A DNA stretch of 64,000 bases, from NCBI GenBank assembly GCA_009746045.1, contig RPFO01000299.1, forward strand, positions 1,327,807 through 1,391,806, read 5' to 3'. Positions within the stretch are counted from its first letter, which is position 1. The number at the start of each line of letters is the position of its first letter. The stretch comes from Mesostigma viride (Eukaryota > Streptophyta > Mesostigmatophyceae > Mesostigmatales > Mesostigmataceae). Of this stretch, positions 41,201 to 52,059 are shown piece by piece. The notes below the pieces were generated by a model. The model saw nothing but the letters and a program-made list of their open reading frames with translations, was not told where the DNA came from and searched no databases. A program made the translations under genes and the position numbers.

Positions 41201-44200
41201 AACAGCTGTCTCGCGATTCCCACAAACCCGGCAAAATGCCAGCTCATGATTACTGGAAAAAGAATGCAAAAGAAGGCCAGGTAGCACATGGAACTAGGCA
41301 ATGAGCGCAAGTCAAATGTAGAAAACCCAGCAAACCAGCATCGGTGATTTCATGGCCTTTGAAGCATGCCAACGAGCAAGCAAGCTCAGAATGACAGCGC
41401 AGGCTTACCGGCACCAGCAGCAAGCCTCCCAGCATGGCGCGAGGGATAGCAGAAGTGAAGTACCAATGAAATGGCGACACCTGGAGATGTGACCCCAATC
41501 CATCAAGCAGCGTCATTGTCAAGGACAATATATATATATATATATCCAACACGAAGCGTCAGGAGCCCAGCGTGAACTTCGGGGGTAGTCAAAGGGGTAG
41601 GACAAGGCACAACACTGCTTCCGTGCAAGCAACCAGCCACGCCACGTACATCTTGTTTCAAGCATCTGTGGGATGCATGGCACGCGGTATACGTGTTGCG
41701 GCCCCGAGCATGGTTGCCGTTGAGGCCAGGGCTGCGAGGCCACATGCAACAATGTGTCCTGTGCCAAGCAAACTGACACATGGCCGGCGTGCCACTAGTA
41801 GCACGCGTGGAAAACCTTTGTGCGTGTTGAGACAAACAAACAGGTGTGTCTTGTACAGAGGGGTCCAAGCAAGCGTGCAGTAGTTGCGGCTCGCACAGCC
41901 CAACCACCAACACACCCAACACATCCAACACACCCAACACACAGGCAACACACCCAACACACCCAACACACCCAACACACAGGCAACACACCCAACACAC
42001 AGGCAACACACCCAACACACAGGCAACACAGCCAACACAGCCAACACACCCAACACACCCAACACACCCAACACACCCAACACACCCAACACACCCAGCA
42101 CACCCAACACACCCAACACACCCAACACACCCAACACACCCAACACACCCAACACACCCAACACACCCAACACACCCAACACACCCAACACACCCAACAC
42201 ACCCAACACACCCAACGCACCCAACACACCCAACACACCCAACACACCCAACACACCCAACACACCCAACACACCCAACACACCCAACACACCCAACACA
42301 CCCAACACACCCAACACACCCAACACACCCAACACACCCAACACACCCAACACACTATATACCAGCGATGCGGCCAACAAGTGATGTTAGAGGGGTGCGG
42401 AGATGGTGCGCAGGAGGAATGGGGAGGAAAGGATACGCCCCACTCCTTGCTGCGGTTGAGGACGGTGTTGAACCACAGAACTTCCCCCTCTGGCCACAGC
42501 GACCGCTGCCAGAATATCGAGTCAACTCCGACGGTGGCACCTGCAGGGAGCGCTCATCCAGGCAAGGCACACTTTGCAGGAAATAAGCCTAGTAATTGGA
42601 CAAGGCTTGGGGGAAACTGGCCGCATGGGGGAAACTGGCCACATTGCAATGTTCCGGGTTCAAGATTCTTCGCTAATGTGTGGGGCCCCACTGGCATATT
42701 TATCCGATGTACACCCTGGAGCGTGCTGGCAAACAGAGATATCTGACAAGGGTTGGAAAAGAGAGCCATGACAGCGAAAAGCACAAATCGGCCACAGCAA
42801 GTATGACCAGGCAAGTATGTTTTAAAGCACGCATATCCTTTTATTGTATAGTCTGCAGGGTCCTGAGCAAACACGTGGAAGTGGGGCCATCATGTCCTTG
42901 AGATCACGGTGCTAAAGGTCCATGGCATGGTCAGAGGGACGAAGGCACGGTTTGTACTTCCGATCATAGGGTCATCTGCCAGGGGGTAATCCAAGGGTGA
43001 CCAAGCAGTATGGCACGAGCGAGCGGTCTTCAAGAGTGGACCTGTACAGGTAGCTCGCCACACAAAAGCAGATGGCCAGGTTTGGAACCACCAACCAAAC
43101 GTTCCGTGTATGCCACCCACTCACAGAGTGCCAGCACGAGGCTGAAGATGCCCGTTTGAAGGACGTCATGCAACGCCAGCTGCCGGGACTGCCGAGCCGT
43201 ACGAGGGAAAACAGGGCGAGTGGCAGTTAAAGGCAGCCAGCGTTCCTAGCTTGACGCCAAGGGAAGACAATGGGGACAGGAGACCTATCCGCAAGCAGCC
43301 CTGGAGACTAGAAGACAGGAAAGCTGTAAAAAAGTAGAAGCTTGCCATGGTGCTGGATATAACCCATGCATACCAGCCCAGAGCCCACCAACTTAATAGC
43401 CAGCTTGATGCCTCCTATTAATTAGCAAGAAACAAGAAACGTTGTTAGCTGCCGAGCGATGGTGGCACGCTGGCAACGAGAAGGGGCCAACCTTCTCAAC
43501 CGTACCTGCAGGCATCATGTCAGTGCCGATTGAACATGCAGCCACCAGGTGGCCCCCCTACCATCCACAGTGGACAAAGGTGGATCCTGGATCCCACACC
43601 ACCAGAGAATTCCCACAAGGTCAGACAGTAAATGACGCTGATAGAATGGCGATTACTTGTTGACAAGGTGCCGGCTCTCCTTCACTTCATCTCGGGCTCT
43701 GGCTGCCGTGCTGCGCCTCTAGATACTGCTCGGCTGCTCCCTTGTACTAGACTTATTGCCCCATCTCTCTGCTCTAGTCCCTTTCTGCAGCGCAGGACAT
43801 CCATCGCTGAATACCATGCGTGAAGGAGAATTGAAATGAGCAGCCCAGCGGGATGTACAAGGACAAGGGCGAGAAGAGATGAGAAGTCTGGCATGGCTAT
43901 CCTGAGCGACTCCCAACCCACCAGCTCACCATGGATTGCGAGAACATCGGAGATAACCCGGTCAGCTGAACGGGTGAACAGCCCCAACAGGTTACAGCAA
44001 TTCATCGGTGCCATCACAGCACGTCTGTCTGTGCAATCCCAACAATTGTGAGATCATGCCACTGGGTTTCGATCTCTACCCCCCAACCAGCAAGCCAACC
44101 ATCTTGTCCCAGAGCACGGTTGGCAGACCAAATGATGACTGCACTAGTGCACGGTCGAGCATTCACCAGCCAGCTGGCCGCCTGGCCCCCATTGTGTCCT

Positions 44201-47200
44201 GGCTACGTGGCATGGCCTACCCCCCAACGAGCCTCTTTAGGGCCAGGTAAAAGGCCAGCCTCCCCACATGCAGCTTGTAACCACGTACAAGCAGCATGGT
44301 GAGGGCCACGGTGCCGGCGAGAAGAATCATGTCACACCGGAAGATGATGGCACAGGTGACCTGCAGGGATGCATACAGGGACCACACACAGATGGATCCA
44401 GGGAGAAGCGCGGGCAAAAGCTCGGTTGAGGTAGTGCCTCGTGGCCACGGTGAGCGATGCAAAAGATAGCCTAAGGACATGATACCTGGCAAATGCGGTG
44501 TGCTTGATGAGATGGGACAGGTGACATGGAATAGAAGGGTGATTCCAGCACAAGACGTTGTTAAGAAAAGCGATTGCCACCAACATTATCGCAAGCCAAC
44601 CCCCTTTCAGGGTTTTGGCCTGGCAGCTTGTGTAAGAAAGACATGGCTGGATTTGGTCGATGCAAGATTCCAGGTACGACCAAGCAGGTAAGGATGCCAT
44701 TCAACCTTACGTCACGTATGGTAAAGCTGTCCATGTACAGGCACGACTCTTCGCCAATCACGCGCTGTCTTTGCACGTGAGGGCTATTGCTCGTGCTACA
44801 CCCATCCGATGCTAGGATGAAAGAAGGCGGGGGGAGCGCGCGTATTCAACAAGTCCGACCTCACGTTAGCTGGCTTGACCGCTAATTGGCACGAATCACC
44901 AGAATGGGGCGGCAAATGGGGCGATTCAAGCAGGCAAAATGCTGCTGATTCCATCTAGGTATAGAAAACAATATCTACTTCATTAATTTAGCTGTGTCAC
45001 AGCATCCCCGACTATTAGGAGTTCCCCAAGTATGCGGCCAATCCAAAAGGGGCGGACTGACTGCCCACCGATACGCGCGAAGCGCCAAGCGAGCGGCCGC
45101 TTTAGCGGCCTCCGCTCCGGAGCCGGCGAAGGAGCACGTTACGATTGCTCTCCGAAGCACAGCAAAGGAGCACGTTACTCCTAACTACGCGTTGAGACCT
45201 ACGGTAGGGGCACCGCGGGCAGAGTAGCAGCGGGTCAATGGGCGCCGGGTGGCACGCCGGGCAAGGGTGACCTTTGGCTCTTGGCGCAGCGCCAAGCGGG
45301 CGCAGCGCCAGCGGGGCCGCTGGGGGGGATGGCGGGCGGGCCTGCGGGCCTACGGGCGCGGCGCGGCGGGCAAACGGGTGGCGTAACTGGCGGGCCAGCG
45401 GGCGGGTCCGCGCGTCACAATTCGCCAGCGGGCAGGGCCAGCGGGTGGGGACGGCTGGGGTGGCCGCGGGCGCAACCACGGGTGCGCCAGCACTTAGCAG
45501 GGCGGGGCATGGCGGGGCCTGCGGGATGGCCGCGGGCGACTGGACCCCGTTTGGGGCTGGGCGGAGCCAGCGGGTCACTAAAGTGGGATGAGAAACGGCA
45601 GTCCAAAAATGGATACCAGGGGCACTGTTTCCAAGAGGGACTCACCAAGATGGACAGGGCCCACCTAGGGCGCCGTAGGTTCCACTGTGCCAGGGCCAAC
45701 GTGACTGCCACACCACAGCGGGACCAAGAAGGAGCACGCAAACGGGCAGTAGAAAAGGAGCAGGCCGCAACCTTATAGGTCAGCACATACGAGCACAAGG
45801 GAGGGGCAAGCAGCAGTAGCATAGGTTGCTCTTACGATGATGGGATAGACGCGCATTTTGTTAACATGTTAGGCATACAGTATAGCACCAAGAAATGGAA
45901 CGCCAATAGCATCTCGTAATATTGTAGTAGTAAGCAGGATGTATGGTCTGCATGGCAAGCAATTGTTAGTAACTAGCATGTATAGTAGTGTATTTTTTAG
46001 TAACTTGTAGTAAGTAGCCTGTATGGTCCCCATGGCAAGCAGATGACGACATTACTTCATTCTTGTTTCTCTCACACAGGAGCATCTCGTGCTATGCTAC
46101 TGCATGGCTCATGGTACCGCTTGCATTGGGGCGGCCAAAGACAGTTACGAGACCTAGCAATTGCTAACCATCAAATATCTAATCTAATATAATGTATCAT
46201 ATTAGTTAGTCGTGTGTAAGGATTGCATCCGGAAGCACACGTGTCAGGTCACAAAAAAAATAGTATGCTCTTAGCTGCGCCCCAGCTACTAAGTACACAA
46301 AGCAGCAAACACACACCGATCTGTGCAAGCCTAATCTGTGCAAGTATCTTCAAGCTATTTGGTGCCCCCACACCGCTGGCTCTAGTGGGACCACAGAACC
46401 GGGCGAGCCTGGGGAGCGACGCCTGACCTGGACCATGGACTAGAGAAATATCTCAAGTATAGAAATGGGGGCGAATGGGGAGCAGAAAGGTGATGGGCAC
46501 TATCAATAAGTAGCAGGCCTTTTGAGCCATGTGGGGCGCATGCTGGGCCCCGGCCAGTGCGGGCAGCACACCACGCCACCATAAGGCCACACAGGCCGCA
46601 AGGCCAAGCATGCACATAGCCCACGCAGGTGGCGGTGCTAGACCCACCCATCGCCAGCGCAAACGTGTTGGGCAGTGGCCGGCTCGCGTAGAACAGCACG
46701 TGGAACTGGAGAAACGTGAGGAGGCACCACGCCCGTGCCACAGGGGCCCCCAGGGTGCTGCTCACCTGGCCATGCCCGGCCGAGGGAGGGGTCGTGGTGG
46801 TGATAGGCAGATCATGGAGCGGCGGATGTTGAATGCGCCAACACGTTTCAACAGCTACATTATACACGTTTCACGGTTACATCAACCGCGAGTGGATGCG
46901 GATGCGGATTATACCCTTGCTGAAATTTGCGAGAAGCTGGCTGCCTGGCGCAACCCACGCGCCATCCTAAAGCAGGCCACATAGCAAGCCAGCCAGCTCT
47001 CTCAAAACCTGTCAACGCACCCCGGTGGCATGCCGTAGCAGAACGCGGCGAACCCAAAAGCTCAACTGGTCCTTGCGCCCCCTACTGAAACACCGACTCT
47101 GTCCTTTCTCCCTCCCCAATCCTGGGGATGCCTTCTGGGAGGCTTGCAAGCCACCAACTGGTCAGTGAGTCCCGCCAAGAGCTCACTGTAAAGGAAAAGA

Positions 47201-50200
47201 GGACGCGGCGCAATCCCACACGCCCACGCCACGTTGGCATTCTAAGATCGGGCAAGTACGCTGGCTGTCCAACGACATACTTGTCAGGAGCATGCATTGC
47301 AGGGAATAGAAAAGATACGAGTTGGCCATTCCATTTTTGAATACATACGACTGAAATACAGGATGGCCGCCTAGGGAAAGAATAAAAAGAATGGGCATAA
47401 ATGGAGTCGAAACAGGGACTCATTCCGTGGTCATTTCAGTCTCTACACATGACTCATCTGCCCAGTTATCCACCCCTGCCCCTCACCAAGAGCCCCACAC
47501 GGCTTTGGGCAAGCAACGCATGTACAACCTACGTGAATACGATCCATCCCATTCACGCCCTTACCGAGCGCCGGAAAAGCGACAGCACGCACACCACAAG
47601 CGCGCCAAGTGCCATGCGCACTGCGGGCCAGAGAAAAACAAAACCAGAGTCAAGCAACGGCGCAGGGGACCAAACAAGGGCGCAGGGCACGGAACAAGGG
47701 CGCAGGGGACCGGGCAAGGGCGCAGGGTACCAAACAACGGTACCGTGAGCCACGCAGCATGGCAGCGATGAGCCAGCCCACGCAGGGACCCATCCGGTGG
47801 AGCGAGCATATATGGGAACGTGGAAGATATTTGAATGCTGGCACCATTCAAATGGTGACGATTGACTGCCGCATGCTGGTGCCTATGCAGCAACGTCCGC
47901 ACAACAAAGACAGCATGCGCATGCGCCCGTCCTAGTCAGGTTTGTGGTGGGCGAAATGGAATCAACTGGCCATTGGGCACGCGTTTAGCGCCCCAGGTTG
48001 GTGTGGCAAACATTGTTGTCCCTCACTCCACACTCCTTCCCCATAGTACCCAACGCCCAGGGTGGTCCAAAAGGACCCTGGGAGGTAATATCCATCTGAC
48101 AAGATCTGGAAGACATGCAACGTGTAGTGTTATTTTGCAAGCGGGATGTGCGCAGTCACCTGGCAGCGATGCATGAGAGGGGGTCAACAGCAGCAAGGGA
48201 TGAAACCCACCCCACAAGGCCAATTAAATGGATTGGAAGGAAATTAAATTAAAACGAACACAGTGGCTAGTCAAGGGCATTCCCAGACCGGACGAATACT
48301 GGGCATCAGCTGCGATGACATCGGAGCTGGCAGCGCAGGCGCAACTGACCGATGTACTGCGCCCAGAGCTTGGGGAGGGCCGCCCAGCGCAGCACAACGA
48401 CGAGGGGAGAGGAGAGGAAGGCCACCACCAGGGCCCCTGCAGGGAGAAATGGCGTCAACAGGGATGAGGGATAGGTCCACCACGGGGCGTTGGAACGTGT
48501 TTCATACGAATAGAGAGAAAGAACGGCAGCAGTTGCTTCAGAGCGCACCCAGCTTGTTGCCACGGTGTCGCACACGTGGTGGAATACTAGCGCACAGACG
48601 CTGGGGCAACATCTGCCCCCTGCTATGCGTGCGCTGGGAAGCTCGCACATAGGAATGTGTGCGGACACTGGCTGAGCACATTCAACGATTGTGCATGCAC
48701 TCGGGAATAAGACATGTGACGCCTGCCTACCTGCACATGGGGTGGCTGACTGCTGGACTAATAGAAATAGGCGCTAACGAGTCAGACTTACGAAACAGGG
48801 AGCCGTGTGCGCGGCCAGCCGTGCCACGGCCATGTACTACAGACCCAGTGCATGGTCTCACCAAGGCGGCTCACGTGGCTGCTGCCAGATGCCAGCATGG
48901 GGCAGCACGCCACAGGCCCGTGGGCAAGTGCAAACAACAATGTTTGAGATCATGCGCCGCACATTGTACAATGGTACGGTGCACAACACGCCACACACAT
49001 CGACATGACAGGGGGGCTGAACGATGGAAATGTGGAGAGGTGTGCAGCCACGAAACCTCTTGATGGGTCAACGTGCGCGCCAGTTGGTGTGGAATCGCGA
49101 GCAGCAGGGCTTCAGGCACGCATAGTTCGTGGTTATAGTGATACCATGGGGGTAGTGGCCACTACGTGCGCAGCTGGGTGGGAGGACGTGACCCGAACGG
49201 CCCAGAGGACGGTAGCTGCCCATGCGGCCCTAGTGACGCAGTGACGGCAAGAGACTCCGGATACACAAAAACGGCTGTCCCTCCCACTGTCCCTCCCAGT
49301 GGAAACAGGAAGCCTGGGGACGCATGCCAGCATACATGGCAAGCCACCTCGCACAGGGATACGCCACCCTCTTCCATCTCGTACGAGCGGACAGCAACGA
49401 GATATCTATTAGACAACATTAACTGGCGATAAATACTTTCAATGGTAGCCGTGCATGCATCAGTCCACAGCAAGCCAGCAAGGTGACCTGGTACAAGCAT
49501 GTACTAGCAACTCCCGTGGCGTCATCCACCTCCCCAAAGATAACAGGATCACCAACGCTAACGTTGCATGGGCTGCCCGCGTACCCAGAAACGTGCGCGG
49601 GACGACCCCAGGGAACTCAAGGTGGTCATACTGCGCGAGGAGCCACGCACAGGCATGGGGGGGCAAGGAGCATGTCACGAAAAGGGCTTGAACAGGGTAT
49701 CCGTTACATCATGAGCCAAAACAGTCCTTTGAAACAACCTCCCCCTGCTCCATGTGCCCCCCAACCTAATTAACCACCCCTTGCCCCACTCCCCATCCCG
49801 CACGCCCGCCCACTTCCTTGCAATACTCAATTCATTGGCAAAGCAGCAGGGATGCATCATGGCGGCTCTAAGCAACAAGGACTTGCAGAGTGATTTTACC
49901 AGGACTGCCTGCTTTGCCACATGAGCTGCAAAGCTAGGCAAGGCTGCATATCATCACGAACCTCCATCGAGGCATGGACGTGTTGCGAACTTTGTCGGTA
50001 GGTCAGGATCAGGTTGGCAGCGCTATCTTACTCACGTTTGCTGCCAAGAAGCATCACGGCAGTGCACAAAACAATGGGACGTATCATTCCCCTGGAAATG
50101 AGGGCACGTGTGCATACAAGAACATGGCCTGCATCTCCTAAAAGGCCATATTGGTGAGCCTGTTTCCATGCTCCCAACTGGGCAGTGTCCGTGAATCAGC

Positions 50201-50700
50201 CCACCTGCCTGCGCACATGAATGGCATTCTGAAATTGGTGGCTTGCCTGCAGCTGCCTGGCTGACTTGCTAGCAAGTCGCCTGCCTGCAGAACTGGGCTG
50301 GTGGCAATACTTGGCCACCATAGACAGATGGCGAGAGTTTCCTGTGTGCAAAGAGCAGTGAACGCGAAAGCTGATTGCTCACATTCTCGAGATGCCCATC
50401 GTGGTATAGGATGTCGTGCATGGCTTGCAAGTTGAAACTCTCCTCCACCTTCGTGAAAGGCGCAACCGCCACGTAAGTTGCCATCATGCCGAACAAAAAA
50501 AGATCCCAACCTGCTCCAGAGAAGGAAACAATGCTCGCGCCGAGAAACAAAAAATGATTTAATTGAGGTGTTGCCTTCCTTGCCCAGTTAGCGTGCTGCC
50601 TTCTTTGCCCATTAAATCCCCAGCCGGTGGCGCAGGAATCAACCTTTTCCTCGGTGTAACAAATTGCACCGACATGGCTTTACTTACGGTCGAAATCCAT
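35103..50700 (-). CDS. ALG12: ALG12, dolichyl-P-Man:Man7GlcNAc2-PP-dolichol alpha-1,6-mannosyltransferase, 17 exons
   Basis: A multi-pass ER membrane glycosyltransferase (GT22, GT-C fold) that adds the eighth mannose to the lipid-linked N-glycan precursor on the lumenal side, using dolichyl-phosphate-mannose. Exons (minus): 50700-50688, 50510-50383, 49630-49585, 48436-48350, 47620-47565, 46765-46648, 45704-45646, 44360-44289, 43179-43125, 42540-42437, 41480-41409, 40264-40178, 39317-39250, 38531-38380, 37307-37193, 36430-36365, 35292-35103. Every junction has GT-AG (one GC-AG) and the phases join, giving 1488 nt, about 495 residues, like other ALG12 proteins. Hallmarks in order: TKVEESFN (24-31), [70 protein letters not shown]. 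The gene looks intact. The last exon could instead be spliced at 35199. Confidence 0.92.
35612..35792. repeat. 19-bp tandem repeat in ALG12 intron 16
   Basis: About nine to ten units of GGGCTAACCTAGTTAGGAT with single-base variants (AACCCAGTT, TGACCTAG). Each unit has a CTAAC...GTTAG dyad. Confidence 0.9.
36365..36430 (-). CDS. ALG12: ALG12 exon 16, followed by a GC donor
   Basis: 66 nt after CCTGCAG. Encodes [20 protein letters not shown]. The 3' splice donor reads AG|GCAAGT, a canonical GC-AG intron start. Confidence 0.88.
37193..37307 (-). CDS. ALG12: ALG12 exon 15
   Basis: 115 nt between GAGACAG and GTAAGA. Encodes [18 protein letters not shown] followed by a Gly/Ser stretch. The HID...TGVSRF motif is conserved in the family. 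Confidence 0.93.
37407..37672. repeat. (GGGC)n/(GGGT)n microsatellite in ALG12 intron 14
   Basis: About 265 bp of GCGG tetranucleotides with blocks of GTGG, all G-rich on the plus strand and so C-rich in the ALG12 transcript. Frames through it are not genes. Confidence 0.95.
38380..38531 (-). CDS. ALG12: ALG12 exon 14
   Basis: 152 nt between CTCTGCAG and GTAAGT. Encodes a membrane helix followed by [16 protein letters not shown], the conserved NYPGG-x-A motif. Confidence 0.93.
39250..39317 (-). CDS. ALG12: ALG12 exon 13
   Basis: 68 nt between ACCGCAG and GTGAGT. Encodes [17 protein letters not shown] and SAIAR, the family HKE-x-RF-(I/L)...P-x-LN block. Phase 2 end. Confidence 0.93.
40178..40264 (-). 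CDS. ALG12: ALG12 exon 12
   Basis: 87 nt between CCACAG and GTGGGT. Encodes a helix ending [11 protein letters not shown]. The LPHK-E motif is completed by exon 13. Confidence 0.92.
41409..41480 (-). CDS. ALG12: ALG12 exon 11
   Basis: 72 nt between CTCCAG and GTAAGC. Encodes [19 protein letters not shown] and LLLVP, continuing the conserved WG-x-SPFHWYF motif across the junction. Confidence 0.94.
41904..42356. repeat. 9-bp minisatellite (CCAACACAC) in ALG12 intron 10
   Basis: About 45-50 units of the 9-mer CCAACACAC, with CAGGCAACACAC variants clustered at the left end. A TA dinucleotide run lies just beyond, at 41529-41545. The array starts about 80 bp from the exon 10 donor. Confidence 0.95.
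42437..42540 (-). CDS. ALG12: ALG12 exon 10
   Basis: 104 nt after CCTGCAG. Encodes [16 protein letters not shown] and [15 protein letters not shown], the most diagnostic ALG12 block. Donor GTATCC, phase 0. Confidence 0.94.
43125..43179 (-). CDS. ALG12: ALG12 exon 9 (55 nt)
   Basis: Between CGGCAG and GTGAGT. Encodes [18 protein letters not shown] plus one base, a helix leading into the VDS motif of exon 10. Confidence 0.82.
44289..44360 (-). CDS. ALG12: ALG12 exon 8
   Basis: 72 nt after CCTGCAG. Contains [11 protein letters not shown], the family (V/I)FR-x-(E/D) motif. Donor GTACGT, phase 0. Confidence 0.9.
45646..45704 (-). CDS. ALG12: ALG12 exon 7 (59 nt)
   Basis: Between GTGGCAG and GTGAGT. 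Encodes [20 protein letters not shown], a membrane helix joining exons 6 and 8 in the right phases. Less conserved than its neighbours. Confidence 0.8.
46648..46765 (-). CDS. ALG12: ALG12 exon 6
   Basis: 118 nt after GGCCAG. Contains [20 protein letters not shown], matching the family Q-F-H...Y-x-SR-x-LPN motif. Donor GTGGGT, phase 1. Confidence 0.92.
47565..47620 (-). CDS. ALG12: ALG12 exon 5 (56 nt)
   Basis: Between CCCGCAG and GTAAGG. Encodes [19 protein letters not shown], the conserved (V/T)R-x2-LG helix of the family. Ends in phase 0. Confidence 0.9.
48350..48436 (-). CDS. ALG12: ALG12 exon 4
   Basis: 87 nt after CCCTGCAG. Encodes a membrane segment and the SSPL...LPKLWAQYI stretch. 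Donor GTCAGT, phase 1. Confidence 0.92.
49585..49630 (-). CDS. ALG12: ALG12 exon 3 (46 nt)
   Basis: Between CGCGCAG and GTACGC. Encodes [15 protein letters not shown] plus one base. The [11 protein letters not shown] motif is diagnostic of GT22 mannosyltransferases. Confidence 0.93.
50383..50510 (-). CDS. ALG12: ALG12 exon 2
   Basis: 128 nt after GGAGCAG. Encodes the first membrane segment ([16 protein letters not shown]) and the family signature [14 protein letters not shown]. Ends in phase 0 before GTGAGC. Confidence 0.93.
50688..50700 (-). CDS. ALG12: ALG12 exon 1 (13 nt)
   Basis: ATGGATTTCGACC then GTAAGTA. This start exon codes four residues plus one base (phase 1), which joins GT of exon 2 to give Arg. 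It supplies the only start that leads into the conserved N-terminus. Confidence 0.75.
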
Positions 50701-51654
50701 AGAACCAATTTGGTGTCCCAAGTCGGGTAATTCGCTCCTGGATGGTGGTGACCTTATCTACAAATCTGCATTGTTATATGCTGTAGAACTTAATTGGAAT
50801 GATACGCTTGATGCACTGCAATCCTTGCTTCGTTGCTTGCGCACGCGTGCATGCCCTAGCTTGAATTAACGATAGTAGCTCCCGCCTGCAGCGACAACGT
50901 CCACCGCAGCAGTCCCCTTGTGGCAAGTATCACTACATGTGCACTAGTATTTAGTTGGCTGACTCTCTTCTGGCTCATGCGTCATTTGAAGGAATCGATA
51001 ATTGCGGAATATATGTCGAGACCTATAGCTCATTTACACGGCAAAATCGAATTATCATTGAATGCCCGGTGCCAAACGGTCAATATTTCCTTAATTCGTC
51101 CTTATGTTTCCCACCGCAGCACAATACATGCATGCACCCTAGCTCGATACAAGTCCGATCAGTCTCGGCTGTACGTAGAATGTATCTAGACCGCGCTTTT
51201 AAATTAATTTGTACGAGTACAGCCAGTAATGACAAAAATTATACGCGTTAATTATACGTACTATAAAATGGATTCTCCACATTTCTGGCCTGCGCTGGTT
51301 GTCTCCTTGATATAATGATGCATGACGTGTTATACAGTTTGGATCTACGTAAGCTTATACACTAATGCGGATTGCGGGATGACTAGGTACGTCATTTTGA
51401 CAGTAGTCACTAGTCAGTAGTGGTCAGTGCCTACTGCCTCTAGAGTACCTACTGTCTAGAACCCAGATTGATGCTAACTAGAGCTGCATTATTATCAAAA
51501 TGACAACAATGCAGCATCAGTAGTCATTCTAGCAATAGGGTAATGCGTGCGTTGAAAAAACAACGTTTGGTTGAGCTTGCATCTTCAACAACTGGGCACA
51601 CAAATCTGGGCAATCAGGTCACCTATAAATCAGGACCACTTGGAGAATCCGGAC
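50701..51654. other. ALG12 upstream region
   Basis: No second gene is seen. A TATA-like GCATATAAC (minus strand) lies at about 50772-50782, 75 bp before the ALG12 ATG, in a plausible core-promoter position. The rest is AT-rich and unstructured. Confidence 0.4.
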
Positions 51655-51730
51655 CAAATTAAATTAAATTAAATTATAACATGACTCCGTGGGGAGATCA
51701 TGTAGCACGTATTCCCTTGCTTGATGGATG
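51655..51730 (-). repeat. Retroposon 3' end fragment, family B variant
   Basis: AATTAAATTAAATTATAACATG, CTCCGTGGGGAG, CATGTAGCAC: the minus-strand tail motif, more diverged than the copies at 31.5-31.9 kb and closest to the one at 18.97 kb. The 230 bp after it hold no gene. Confidence 0.6.
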
Positions 51731-52059
51731 GAGGTGAGCGAAGCTGCGAAACCTAACTAAGCTAACTCTAAGCTAATCTAGAAAATCCTTACTACCCTAC
51801 TCAGTTTTTGTTGTATTCACCTTTTCTAGGACTTACAGACTTTTTTTTGGCAAACTTACCTAACTAATGCAAAAACCTAAGTATAAAGGCAAAAAGCCTT
51901 TCTGAAGAACGAAAAACTGGTTTGGACTTTCGAGTTGTGTTCTTTGCAAAAGTTAGCCTTGCAAAAAACACTGCTATGAATCGATATGCTGCAAGTGCTG
52001 AAAATCGGCGCTGCACCACTTCTGTTGTGAGATCGGAATATCTCTCACACCATTACGCA

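Noticed and set aside
41658-42746. Frames of Leu-Gly-Val or Thr-His-Pro repeats
   Set aside because: They are translations of the CCAACACAC minisatellite in an ALG12 intron.
45230-45590. GC-rich open frames on both strands
   Set aside because: They sit in an ALG12 intron and are driven by GGGC-rich composition. No splice-compatible exon continues the protein.
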